A stretch of 64,000 nucleotides of DNA from Leptolyngbyaceae cyanobacterium RM1_1_2 (GCA_012032345.1 JAAUQI010000004.1:62001-126000); one strand, 5' to 3'. Shown: positions 1 through 9,122, counted from the stretch's first letter. Translations and numbers: made by a program. The notes: a model not told the origin generated them from the letters alone.

Positions 1-138
1 TCTTCAACGCCCCAAAGCCTTCAAAAGTATCCGCGCCACAGCCACAAGGGCGCAAGGGAATGTATCTATGCTAGGAAAGGGAAAATTGCCAGACGGCATC
101 TGAGGCTGGATAAGTAACCATCTAGAACCCTATAGATG
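1..138. other. left-edge non-coding stretch with a repeat fragment
   Basis: No open reading frame is visible. The 15-mer AGACGGCATCTGAGG at 91-105 recurs exactly at 772-786, so two copies flank the Uma2 gene, and it resembles half of the CRISPR-like repeat at 4870-4906. The stretch may be the edge of a CRISPR region lying left of the window; that is inference. Confidence 0.4.
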
Positions 139-711
139 TCAGTCCAGGGTGCCAGCGGCCAAGATAGGGGCAACCGTCAGATTTAGTTCAGGAAAAGTAG
201 GGGAGGCGATCGCCTGATCACCAATCAATACCATCTCTTCGTACAATCCTTCGTCCCAACGGAGCAACGTTACTTTTGCCTCTAGAGGATCAACAATCCA
301 ATATTCAGGTACTTCTAAGGCTGCGTATTCAGATCGTTTGTAGCGATAGTCGCGGGTTACGGAGTCAGGGCTGACCACCTCGACAATTAGCTGGGGAGCG
401 GTTTGAAAGACCGCTGATTGACCCAGCAGTTCTTTGGCCTGAGCTTGGGTGACAATGCACAGATCCACTAGCCGCGATTTGGCGGATCCCGTTCTGACAC
501 CAGCCTCGCGGAAGGTCAGCCAAGGCCAGCCCAATCGCTGAATTTCTGTCTTCAAGGTAACGTCAACAAAATCAGTGATAAGGAAATGCTCAACTCTGGG
601 TGGGGTCATGAGAATCAGTTGTCCATCCACCAGTTCGTAGCGATTATCGGTGCCGTCGTCATAGGCCAGATAGTCCTCAAAGGTGAGTGGTTGGGTGACG
701 GTGTTGACCAT
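139..711 (-). CDS. Uma2 family (DUF820) putative endonuclease-like protein
   Basis: Encodes 190 aa with the order typical of the Uma2/DUF820 family, a PD-(D/E)XK-like nuclease fold very abundant in cyanobacteria: an N-terminal FEDYLAYDDG/YELVDG segment, a central RLVDLCIV strand with the family aspartate, LIVEVVSPDS near residue 110, a lysine in RYKRSEY and EYWIVDP near residue 137. Length is normal for the family. The biological substrate of Uma2 proteins is unknown. It lies downstream of cas5 in the same orientation after a 134-bp gap and is flanked by two exact copies of a 15-mer related to the CRISPR-like repeats, so it may be an insertion next to the cas operon rather than part of it. 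Confidence 0.85.
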   Translation of the reverse strand: MVNTVTQPLTFEDYLAYDDGTDNRYELVDGQLILMTPPRVEHFLITDFVDVTLKTEIQRLGWPWLTFREAGVRTGSAKSRLVDLCIVTQAQAKELLGQSAVFQTAPQLIVEVVSPDSVTRDYRYKRSEYAALEVPEYWIVDPLEAKVTLLRWDEGLYEEMVLIGDQAIASPTFPELNLTVAPILAAGTLD

Positions 712-771
712 AGGAACTCGATAATCAGTGGGCTGGCTCTATTTTAGAAGATGTGGTTGAGTGGAATGAAT

Positions 772-786
772 AGACGGCATCTGAGG
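772..786. repeat. CRISPR-repeat-like 15-mer, second copy
   Basis: AGACGGCATCTGAGG is identical to 91-105 and matches the conserved half of the degenerate repeats at 4800-4834 and 4870-4906. It sits between cas5 and the Uma2 gene. The other half of the repeat, which would complete the GCC/GGC stem, is not recognisable here. Confidence 0.5.
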
Positions 787-845
787 TTTGAAGGACTCGC
801 GGTTCTGTATTCAGTTTTCCAGGTTCAAAGCTAGATCGCGGCTGG

Positions 846-1517
846 TTAACTTTTCTTGGTTGAGCGCTTAGTCTTTTTGCTTTTCTGTTCAACAGTAGGC
901 GGTTTGGGGATTTCTACCAAGCACTCTAAATGGAATTCGTCGCTCCAGCCGAAACGTTGAAAAATTCCCTGTCCAGTTTTGCGATCGATCCAAACGGGTA
1001 GGCCAATCAGCCCCCGATTGTCTTTGATAAGCCAACGCACTGAGCCATCGGCGTCGCGGTAGGCACGAACTCCATTGACCATTGCCCAAGATTCACCTAA
1101 ACTTAGGCCACCAAAGCGACTGATTTGAGATGGAGCGGAAAGGGCGATCGCAACTCGATCAACCAGCTTCACCGTTGCCAACTCCTCACCTGAGTCAATC
1201 TGAATAGCTATCTGCAAGTCCGTCAAAAGCTCATGGTGATTTGGCTTTGAGAACTTGCTAGTCGGGTAAGTACCCATGTGAGTTTTACTGAACTTATGGT
1301 GGCGCTGCTTCCGCACAATCCGCGAGATCGGTGGGTCATCACCCACAATGCCGACCGCAATCTTCACTCCGCGATGAGCCTCCATATCAACCTCACCCAC
1401 TAGGGATAGCAGCAGACCGTAAACCGTTGATGGTGGGGGATAGCGGTAGGTTTCTTTGTAGTCCCTAGCAAAGCTGCGGGGAAAACTGGTGCAGGGACAG
1501 GCGAGATAGAGCTGCAT
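846..1517 (-). CDS. cas5: type I (MYXAN group) CRISPR-associated protein Cas5
   Basis: Encodes 223 aa. The N-terminal RAMP fold is recognisable from RYPPPSTVYGLLLSLVGE at about residues 25-42, the Cas5 signature of a PPxSTxxGL loop followed by a helix, and from FGGLSLGESWA near residue 137. In Cascade, Cas5 caps the 5' handle of the crRNA and contacts the large subunit. The C terminus ends in a Lys/Ser/Thr-rich basic tail. The gene starts 6 nt after the toxin stop and is the last gene of the operon. In related Dev-type operons cas5 (devS) directly follows cas7 (devR); here a toxin-antitoxin pair separates them. Family assignment is from sequence recognition; subtype naming is by analogy to the Dev/Cmx proteins. 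Confidence 0.88.
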   Translation of the reverse strand: MQLYLACPCTSFPRSFARDYKETYRYPPPSTVYGLLLSLVGEVDMEAHRGVKIAVGIVGDDPPISRIVRKQRHHKFSKTHMGTYPTSKFSKPNHHELLTDLQIAIQIDSGEELATVKLVDRVAIALSAPSQISRFGGLSLGESWAMVNGVRAYRDADGSVRWLIKDNRGLIGLPVWIDRKTGQGIFQRFGWSDEFHLECLVEIPKPPTVEQKSKKTKRSTKKS

Positions 1518-1523
1518 AGTCTT

Positions 1524-2895
<1,372 letters not shown>

Positions 2896-2931
2896 TTTGA
2901 GGTTCTCCTAAAAAATCAATGCGTGAATGAA

Positions 2932-3324
2932 TTACAGAACGTTGGTAGCTTCTTCAAGCAAGTTCTCTTCAATAATTTCTTTTTCTTCCTTTGATTTACT
3001 TTGATAGGTTGCGATCGCTAGCAGAGCCAAATCTCTAGCAGTTTTCCAGTTGCCAGTTTGATTCAACCAAGCAAAAATCTGCAATCCATTTCCACGGGCA
3101 GCACTGCTACGAAAATCAGACAAAAACTTCACCAGTGCCGTAGTAAACTGCTGCTGCGTACCCGGCCTTTGTAAGCGATAGATCACTTTATCGGTCACTC
3201 GTCCGTAGTCTAGTGGTCTACCCTGCTTTTGGGCCTGTAGAATTTGCTCTCGTAAATAAGTGCTAAAAGCACCTTGAACGGCATCAAAAATCACCCGTTC
3301 GTTTGTGCTTAAATGCTCAGTCAT
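2932..3324 (-). other. possible internal translation start in cas8 giving a Cas11-like small subunit
   Basis: An in-frame ATG at 3324 is preceded by AGAGGA about 9 nt upstream and would give a 130-aa, mostly helical C-terminal fragment of Cas8. Internal translation of Cas11 from the 3' part of the large-subunit gene is established for several type I subtypes (I-B, I-C, I-D). No separate Cas11 gene is recognised in the locus. This is inference from position and a Shine-Dalgarno-like site. Confidence 0.3.
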
Positions 3325-4392
3325 GACAATCAATCCTCTGCGATCTTCTGGATAAATAATATTTGCTTTGCGAAACTCAAAAAAACCGTTATACCAGGGT
3401 TTGTTAACAATGAGATTGTCACTAATCCAGGCCAAAGCTTTTGACTCTGCCAGCCAGGTGCCACTGCCGTCCTGCTTGAGTTTGACCCTGGGCGGCAAGA
3501 GCCGAGAGGCAACCTCATACAGTCCTAAAACCTGATCATTCACCTGCACTCGATAAACAGCCTGCTTGAGGTAAGACTGATTGCCATCCCAGGGCTGAGT
3601 ACCCAACCGATAAACTTCGCAATAATCAACCCGAAACAAACTGACATCATCCGCCAGTTTTTCTCGTAGCAGGAAATTCAAAGCGGATTCTCCTGCACTA
3701 CTGGAACGAAAACTCTTATAGGTTCGCCCCGGCAGCTTTTGCCGTAACTTAATCCATTCCTTGATGTTGCGAATTTCAGGAATCACTAATGCTGATCGAT
3801 AGCCAGGAAGTTGATAAAAGCCACAACCTAGCGGCAAAAACAAGAGAGCCAAAAAGCCTGTCGGCGACTCTACATAAGCTCCATTAATAAAGCACTCCAC
3901 TAAGCCGGGGAGATGATGACCTTTAAGCGGAATATTCTTCTTAAACATTCCTTTGCTGTTAAAGGCCTCTTTGACACCACGGGTGTAGTAGCAATCCACC
4001 ACGGGCCGATAATCAATCCGAATTTCCGGTTGATCATCATCAACGGTGAAGTTAAGAGGCACGGCTTGTTTTTCGCGAGTACGTTGCTTGCTGTGCTGCA
4101 AGAACGAGTTCATTACTCCCTCACTAAAGATGTAGCGTCCTTGTTCATCTAGATTTAAGGCTAGTGCGTTTAGATAACCTTGGTCAGAACAATATGTTTG
4201 CTCCAACAGCCATTGAACGGCGTCTTGATCGTTACCGTCCCAAAACAACTTCACGGTATCTTCCGTAACCTCCCACTGCAAAGGGGCGTCGGTGGGATCT
4301 ATTGCTGAAAGGGCAAGCGCCAATCCAGCAATTCCAGCTCGGTGGGGCAGCAGGGTGTTGGGGTCATAGATGGATAGTGTCAGCTTGGTCAA
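2932..4392 (-). CDS. cas8: type I (MYXAN group) CRISPR large subunit Cas8
   Basis: Encodes 486 aa, started at TTG 4392; GGAGG lies about 10 nt upstream and ATG alternatives are absent. The opening LSIYDPNTLLPHRAGIAGLALAL is typical of the Cmx/DevT-type Cas8 large subunits, which recognise the PAM and recruit Cas3. The middle contains GFLALLFLPLGCGFYQLPGYRSA and the C terminus is strongly helical, ending with a charged tail. The gene begins 2 nt after the stop of an unknown small ORF, so translation is probably coupled. An internal ATG at 3324 could yield a separate small subunit (listed separately). Assignment to Cas8 is firm from context; exact subfamily naming is by analogy. Confidence 0.85.
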   Translation of the reverse strand: MTKLTLSIYDPNTLLPHRAGIAGLALALSAIDPTDAPLQWEVTEDTVKLFWDGNDQDAVQWLLEQTYCSDQGYLNALALNLDEQGRYIFSEGVMNSFLQHSKQRTREKQAVPLNFTVDDDQPEIRIDYRPVVDCYYTRGVKEAFNSKGMFKKNIPLKGHHLPGLVECFINGAYVESPTGFLALLFLPLGCGFYQLPGYRSALVIPEIRNIKEWIKLRQKLPGRTYKSFRSSSAGESALNFLLREKLADDVSLFRVDYCEVYRLGTQPWDGNQSYLKQAVYRVQVNDQVLGLYEVASRLLPPRVKLKQDGSGTWLAESKALAWISDNLIVNKPWYNGFFEFRKANIIYPEDRRGLIVMTEHLSTNERVIFDAVQGAFSTYLREQILQAQKQGRPLDYGRVTDKVIYRLQRPGTQQQFTTALVKFLSDFRSSAARGNGLQIFAWLNQTGNWKTARDLALLAIATYQSKSKEEKEIIEENLLEEATNVL

Positions 4393-4394
4393 AC

Positions 4395-4733
4395 TTAGTT
4401 ACCTCCTTTCGCGTACTCCCAGATTCGCCAGTAGTCTTTGCGGTTGACTTGTTCAACAAACTCAATTCGCACTCGTCCCTTGCTATGGGGAAGGTCATAG
4501 TCCAAGTAGGAAAGCTTCTTAGCGCGCCGCAAGGCACTTTCTGGGACGCCCTCACGAATTGCGGATTTCGTTGTCATCTTTCTGGGCATTAGCCCCAGAG
4601 AGGGCAATCGCTGTGCCCTTTCCAACTCAGCAGTTATGTGGTTCAGCAGGGTCAGTTGCTCAGCAGTCATGGAGAACCTCTCGGTAATCTGTCCTCCATA
4701 ATATAGCCGATCATCAGAGTGAGTTGTAGACAT
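4395..4733 (-). CDS. unknown small basic protein between cas3 and cas8
   Basis: I do not recognise this protein. It is 112 aa from ATG 4733, or 91 aa from ATG 4670, which has GAGAGG about 6 nt upstream and may be the true start. It is basic, with a helical first half (AEQLTLLNHITAELERAQRL), a middle segment TTKSAIREGVPESALRRAKK that could be a helix-turn-helix-like stretch, and a C-terminal beta-like part with YWRIWEYAKGGN. It ends 2 nt before cas8 and carries that gene's ribosome-binding site, so it is part of the Cascade operon. It is close to the size of a small Cascade subunit, but a regulator or antitoxin-like protein is equally possible. Confidence 0.6.
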   Translation of the reverse strand: MSTTHSDDRLYYGGQITERFSMTAEQLTLLNHITAELERAQRLPSLGLMPRKMTTKSAIREGVPESALRRAKKLSYLDYDLPHSKGRVRIEFVEQVNRKDYWRIWEYAKGGN

Positions 4734-4756
4734 CAGACTAAGATTACCCTTTAAAA

Positions 4757-4796
4757 CAAGCCAGCCTCATGGAGGAGTTCCACAAAAGCTGGCTTG
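4757..4796 (-). terminator. hairpin with short T run between the repeat pair and the small ORF
   Basis: CAAGCCAGC (4757-4765) pairs perfectly with GCTGGCTTG (4788-4796). Within the loop, TGGA and TCCA form a second short stem. Read on the minus strand, the direction of the operon, the stem is followed at once by TTTT. It could end or attenuate transcripts coming from cas3 and the repeat pair before cas8. The T run is short, so termination may be partial. Confidence 0.4.
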
Positions 4797-4799
4797 CTA

Positions 4800-4908
4800 C
4801 TGAAACGCCTTACGGCATCAGTGGTTGACTCAGGCTGCTGTAGTAAAGCCACAGAGCAGAGTGGTAGATTGCCCAACGCCTTTAGAGGCATCTGAGATAG
4901 ACACTGAT
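4800..4908 (-). CRISPR. degenerate one-spacer CRISPR-like element (two imperfect repeats)
   Basis: On the plus strand AAACGCCTTACGGCATC (4803-4819) and CAACGCCTTTAGAGGCATC (4874-4892) are clearly related and are followed by related tails, TTGACTC and AGACACT. Their shared blocks lie 71-73 bp apart, the period expected for a repeat of about 36 bp plus a spacer of about 35 bp. Both copies keep an inverted pair (GCC...GGC; GCCT...AGGC in the second) although the bases between differ, as in CRISPR repeat stem-loops. The pseudo-spacer is roughly 4835-4869. On the minus strand the order is repeat, spacer, repeat, hairpin with TTTT. The element lies inside the cas operon, not beside an array, and may be a CreR/CreA-like guide or an array relic. 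Confidence 0.5.
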
Positions 4909-4911
4909 ACA

Positions 4912-7182
4912 TCATACAGACCTCCTTTCCAGTTCATAAGCACCAATCTCAGATGAGTAACCCCAGGACTCCGTAGAGGCTACGGGATACCGTCTGCACT
5001 TTTTCCAACCTTTGGTTTGCTTGTTGCTGACCACTAGGGGCACTGTGTAGCGAGGAATCAGCTTGGCAGAAATATTGTTGACGGTCGGAACATCCTGTTC
5101 CAGTAGAACGGTGGTGGTGTAACCTGCTTCCCGCAAGGAGGTCGGATAAGTGCGCCACTCACCATCCAGCCAAACTGAGCTGAGATCGGGATCTCCCTGG
5201 GCAGAAGCCTTTTCTAGCCATGACGCTAAATCAGCTTGACAAACCTCACCGGCAAAGCCTTGAACTAATACCAGACCAGCCTCTAAGTCTTCTTGCTCGT
5301 AGGGAAAGCCAACTTTCTCGTCGGGGTAGAACAAGGCATCGAGCGCATGACCGCAGTATTGGCGGTTCAAGCGTCCTAGTCGCTGAATCAATCCAGCCGG
5401 ATCGGCAATCTGCGAAACTAACAGACTGGCGGATAGGTCTAGAGACATTTCTGCCACCTGGGTAGCGATCGCCATCACAGGCCCATAAGCTTTAAAGCGA
5501 TCAACCACCTCTCGGTGATGCTGGACGCGATCGCCATACTTGTAGCGGCTGTGATAGAGCAGCGGGCTGAGTCCCAGTTCTTGAGCTTTCTGATATACGC
5601 CAATAGCTGTCTTGACTTGATTGCAAACCCACAGGATTTTGCCCCCGGCCTCATACTCAGCTTTTACCCGTGCCCAATCCGGCTTATCAACATAGTGAAA
5701 GCGATAGCGGGGTTGCGTTTCCAGATCTTGGGGGCCGTGAATGACCTCTACGGATGTGCCGACGGCTTGCTCAATTGCCTGTAGCTGCCAGGGCAAAAAC
5801 GAAGCCGACATCAACAAAATGGGCGCTTTGACCACCTCAAGGAACCGCAAGAGTGCCCCAAAAAGTTTGTCATCGTAGCAGTGGACTTCATCAAAGACAA
5901 AGGCCGATTGCGCGATCGCGGGAAAACAGTACAAGGGACGGCGATTACATTGCAGCAGCCCTAAAACCGTATCGACAGTGCAAATGCTGACCTTGGTACT
6001 CCAGGCTTTGAATGACTCCAGCTTGGTTTCGAGATCGTCATCATCTCCAGTGGAGTGCAGGTCTAAATGTTCTAAGTCAACCGCAGCGCGAGTGTGGAGC
6101 AGTGTCGAATCCACTTTTCCGTGAGCGTAGTCTAAAAAACCTTCGGTGCTGGTTCCTGTCGTGGGGTAGCAGAAGAATAACTTTTTGCGGATGGCATGGC
6201 GCTTGGCCCAGTTATAGGCCCCCAAGGTTTTTCCTGTTCCACACCCTGCCCGTGCCAGAGTCACTCGGGCTTCTGAGTCACCCAGCTTTTCCTGAAATGG
6301 ACGCAGGGAATTACCCTGCAACCGCTCATCCACCACATGCTGCAATTCAGCCTCAGTGAGCGTGTATCGAATCTGTTGCTCGATCCATACCTGACTGAGG
6401 GTTTTACCGGGTTGACTTTTGATCTGCTTGATCAATTCATCCTCAGCAACAACCAATGCCGAACCGCTAGTATCTCCCGCCACTAGTAATGCTTTAACGA
6501 TCGCAGTAAAAACCGGATCGGTGTCCCAGGTGACAAATGCTTGGAGAAGAGTTTTCTGGTGTTGCTTAAGGTCTGCAACTGTCCAGGTCGTGGGTAGGTT
6601 TGCCGGAATGGCTGAGTCTAACCGACAAACTTTTTGTCCATACTTCAAGAGCCCAATAAAGTGTTCGTGGTTGGTATAAAGCCAGAGGCGATCGCCCCTT
6701 GTCCAATTATCAACACCAGAATCTCGAATGGCTCCAACTTCATCGGTTTGCTTGCCAGCTTCTCCACCCAGTTTGAGGTGATGTCCACCAGCAGCAGCGA
6801 GGGCCACCTGAAAATCACCTTTGCCAGTTGAGAGCCAGTCTCGCATTTCCCAAGCTAGAAATACTGACAATGCCTCATGGCGCATTAATTGCGGATGTTC
6901 CATGGGATTCTTAAGCTTTTGAACTACCGCTTGGAAGTGATCGTTCGCTTTGCCCAAATCATGCAAGAATGCCGCAAGTTGAGCGGTTACCTTTAAATTC
7001 TCCAAACTTTGAGAAAGACCAAACTGTTGAACTAAACCCTCATCTAATTCATCAATCAGAGTAGTCACAGCTTCGACGACATCAGCCGTATGCCCCGTTA
7101 GTCCATAAGCTGCCTTCCAGGGCTTGTCCATCGACTTCGCTAAAAGCAATTTGGGTCGTAGAGAAGATATCTTAGGCGGCAT
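4912..7182 (-). CDS. cas3: CRISPR-associated HD-nuclease/helicase Cas3
   Basis: Encodes 756 aa from ATG 7182, which has AAGGAGG 6 nt upstream; this start overlaps the cas6 stop by 11 bases. The N-terminal HD nuclease shows H31, the HD pair at 74-75 (FLHDLGKAN), H102 (RHEALSVF) and GGHH at 133-135. The superfamily 2 helicase follows with Walker A GCGTGKT at 313-319, DEVH at 431-434, the MSASF motif near 458-462 and the QRLGRLNRQ motif VI. Cas3 is recruited by Cascade after target binding, nicks and unwinds the DNA and degrades it. The HD-then-helicase order is standard and the gene looks intact, so interference could function if Cas6 is supplied. Confidence 0.95.
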   Translation of the reverse strand: MPPKISSLRPKLLLAKSMDKPWKAAYGLTGHTADVVEAVTTLIDELDEGLVQQFGLSQSLENLKVTAQLAAFLHDLGKANDHFQAVVQKLKNPMEHPQLMRHEALSVFLAWEMRDWLSTGKGDFQVALAAAGGHHLKLGGEAGKQTDEVGAIRDSGVDNWTRGDRLWLYTNHEHFIGLLKYGQKVCRLDSAIPANLPTTWTVADLKQHQKTLLQAFVTWDTDPVFTAIVKALLVAGDTSGSALVVAEDELIKQIKSQPGKTLSQVWIEQQIRYTLTEAELQHVVDERLQGNSLRPFQEKLGDSEARVTLARAGCGTGKTLGAYNWAKRHAIRKKLFFCYPTTGTSTEGFLDYAHGKVDSTLLHTRAAVDLEHLDLHSTGDDDDLETKLESFKAWSTKVSICTVDTVLGLLQCNRRPLYCFPAIAQSAFVFDEVHCYDDKLFGALLRFLEVVKAPILLMSASFLPWQLQAIEQAVGTSVEVIHGPQDLETQPRYRFHYVDKPDWARVKAEYEAGGKILWVCNQVKTAIGVYQKAQELGLSPLLYHSRYKYGDRVQHHREVVDRFKAYGPVMAIATQVAEMSLDLSASLLVSQIADPAGLIQRLGRLNRQYCGHALDALFYPDEKVGFPYEQEDLEAGLVLVQGFAGEVCQADLASWLEKASAQGDPDLSSVWLDGEWRTYPTSLREAGYTTTVLLEQDVPTVNNISAKLIPRYTVPLVVSNKQTKGWKKCRRYPVASTESWGYSSEIGAYELERRSV

Positions 7183-7826
7183 AAGCATCCTCCTTGAGCG
7201 GGTAAAACCAACCGCAACCAAAGTGCTGCCGCCCGCCCAAACCATGCCACTGCAACTTCAGCGAATCTTTCTCGCTCAACCCTTCCACAACGACACTGAA
7301 GCCAAGCACTTTCTTCTCTTTAATTCGCAAGGTTCGCCGTGCCAAATCTCCATCCAGATCGCTGGGAATAAACGCCTGCCCCTTAATCTCCAAACGCTCC
7401 AGACCCGATTGACAAGACTGCAAAAAGTATCGCGGCACATCTCCATGGTCAATATCTTTGAGCTTGAAGGTTACCAATCTTGAAGCCAGCGTATGACTTG
7501 CTTCCGGCAGCGTAATTCTAGGCTGAACAAGCCGAATCAGATGCCCTTGGATGTCGAATACCTGATTTGCAAAACCGATACCAGAGCTGCATTTGATCAG
7601 AATGACAACGAACTCTAAAACGGGAACCTCGATTGAGATAAATCATCCCAGCCCGATCTGGAATTCCAGGAATAGTGCATAGATGTACATTTTCTGGTAA
7701 ATCCCTGGGGATGGCTTGCTCTCCAGTATTCTGAAGGCTTTTCTTCACCGCAGAATACAGTGCATAACCATGATCCGTAGGTAAAGTTTTTCCCCTGATC
7801 GCAAACTGAATTTCGAGAAAATCCAT
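7172..7826 (-). pseudogene. cas6: CRISPR RNA endonuclease Cas6 (MYXAN type), frame broken
   Basis: Two frames together make a complete MYXAN-type Cas6 of about 217 aa. The first runs from ATG 7826 (MDFLEIQFAIRGKTLPTDHG) to RFRVRCHSDQMQLWYRF. The second continues QVFDIQGHLIRLVQPRITL to the glycine-rich GLGGRQHFGCGWF end, ending at 7172. Removing one base from the four-base A run at 7571-7574 (T on the coding strand) joins them as WYRFANQVFDIQG. Cas6 cuts pre-crRNA in the repeats. The rest of the protein is well preserved, so a sequencing error or very recent mutation is likely; otherwise crRNA processing would depend on another Cas6. It starts 40 nt downstream of the WYL regulator. Confidence 0.85.
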
Positions 7827-7866
7827 ACTTTCGATTTCCTATCTTGTGTTTCCAATTCGTAGTCTT

Positions 7867-8853
7867 CTAGTCGTCATCTATAGAGAAATTTGAGTAATTA
7901 TAGTTCATGTGTTCTATTTCTTCCGCCACCCTCTGCCTCAACTCCGGTGGCTCCTCCACAATTGCTCCCCTGCCATAGCCCAACACCCAGCGCTTCACAT
8001 CATTTAGCCCCCGCACCACCATTTGTAGCGTCACCGCACCGTCCGTGTGCTCATGCAACTCCTGCGTCGGATGCCAGCGCCGCTCTCGAATATATGGAGC
8101 TGTCTTTGCGTCAAACCAGATCCGTACCGTCACAGGTACGCCCCCCACCTCATGCTGAAAAATCATCTCCAGATGGTCTTTCGCATTAAAGTCCGGCTTT
8201 CGCTCAAAAGATGTCTCCAGCCGTTTCAACTCTTGAATCCGATCAACCCGAAACCATCGCACCTCATCCCGCCTGTGGCACCAGCCAATCACATAAGGAT
8301 TCGTGCCCCGATAGATATGCAGCAAATAGGGATCAATCACCCGCTCCGAAGCGCTGTCTCGACTCGCCGTGTAGTAGCGCATCCATACTTGTTTCGACTC
8401 CCGACAGGCATCTTCTAACTGATTCCAGATGTCCGGATCTATGTGAGTCTGCGCCCCAGAACCAAAGATGATTCGTTCATCGGCCACCTGCTGTAAATCA
8501 ACCCAAGTTTCCTCTGGCAGGCGTTCTGCCAATCGTGCAATTGCGGAGCGTAACTCTAACGCATAGGCTGAGCCAGAACATGTCTCCAACATTCTGGCTC
8601 CTAGTGTTAGAGCAAATAATTCTCCCTTTGACAAGGAGATAGAAGGCAATCGCCAACCTGACTCCGTGTAGTAGTAGCCCTGTTTCCGATTGTTTGATAG
8701 CGGCGCACCTAGGCGATCGCGCAAAAAGTCTAAATCACTGCGAATCGTGCGCTCGCTCACTTCTAGGGCCTCAGCAAGGCTTGGGGCTGTTTGCCGCTCA
8801 GAATTGCGGATTAGTTCATCAATAGCTAGCAGGCGTTCTAAGTGCCGTGACAT
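7867..8853 (-). CDS. HTH and WYL-domain transcriptional regulator of the cas operon
   Basis: Encodes 328 aa: an N-terminal DeoR-like winged helix (LAIDELIRNSERQ, LAEALEVSERTIRSDLDFL) in residues 5-60, a WYL domain centred on NPYVIGWCHRRDEVRWFRVDRI near residues 185-206, and a C-terminal WCX-like region (VTVRIWFDAKTAPYIRER). WYL regulators often bind nucleic-acid-like or nucleotide ligands and control cas operons and other defence genes; cyanobacterial type I loci commonly carry one. It is the first gene of the operon, 40 nt before cas6, and a perfect inverted repeat 49-71 bp upstream of its start is a candidate binding site. Repression or activation cannot be told from sequence. Confidence 0.92.
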   Translation of the reverse strand: MSRHLERLLAIDELIRNSERQTAPSLAEALEVSERTIRSDLDFLRDRLGAPLSNNRKQGYYYTESGWRLPSISLSKGELFALTLGARMLETCSGSAYALELRSAIARLAERLPEETWVDLQQVADERIIFGSGAQTHIDPDIWNQLEDACRESKQVWMRYYTASRDSASERVIDPYLLHIYRGTNPYVIGWCHRRDEVRWFRVDRIQELKRLETSFERKPDFNAKDHLEMIFQHEVGGVPVTVRIWFDAKTAPYIRERRWHPTQELHEHTDGAVTLQMVVRGLNDVKRWVLGYGRGAIVEEPPELRQRVAEEIEHMNYNYSNFSIDDD

Positions 8854-8901
8854 TCAACATTCACTTGAATTTTTAGCTTTAGTAGCCAGCGTAATGGGGC
8901 A

Positions 8902-8924
8902 ACCCTGCAAAATTCTTGCAGGGT
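8902..8924. promoter_or_regulatory. perfect inverted repeat upstream of the WYL regulator
   Basis: ACCCTGCAA (8902-8910) and TTGCAGGGT (8916-8924) form a perfect 9-bp inverted repeat with a 5-bp centre. It lies in the presumed promoter of the WYL-cas operon. No T run follows on either strand, so an operator is more plausible than a terminator. Confidence 0.45.
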
Positions 8925-9077
8925 CAAAGAACATGTTTGCATTTGAGCTTTTCTTTTGTTGGGCATAGTCTAGCTGTCAATGTCCCTTTAGGTCAGCGAT
9001 TGCCCATAGCAAACGCACCTCATATTGTTGGGATCCATAGACAAGGCGCTGACTCGATCGCAATGCGTCTGATAGCT

Positions 9078-9122
9078 ACCTGCTGGCCTGATTGCTACGC
9101 TGCGCTGCTCAGGCCAGCAGGT
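9078..9122. repeat. 14-bp perfect inverted repeat at the end of the broken Uma2 gene
   Basis: ACCTGCTGGCCTGA (9078-9091) and TCAGGCCAGCAGGT (9109-9122) are perfect complements with a 17-bp loop. The right arm contains the terminal stop codon of the Uma2 gene. It probably forms a strong RNA hairpin that could end or stabilise that transcript. No T run follows. Confidence 0.45.

Noticed and set aside
4302-4592. Plus-strand open frame antisense to cas8 and the small ORF
   Set aside because: It overlaps two better-supported genes, has no family features and no ribosome-binding site.
6012-6359. Plus-strand open frame inside cas3
   Set aside because: It is antisense to the conserved helicase domain and has no features of its own.
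8902-8924. Reading the inverted repeat as an intrinsic terminator
   Set aside because: Neither strand shows a T run after the stem, and it lies upstream of a gene start, not after a gene end.
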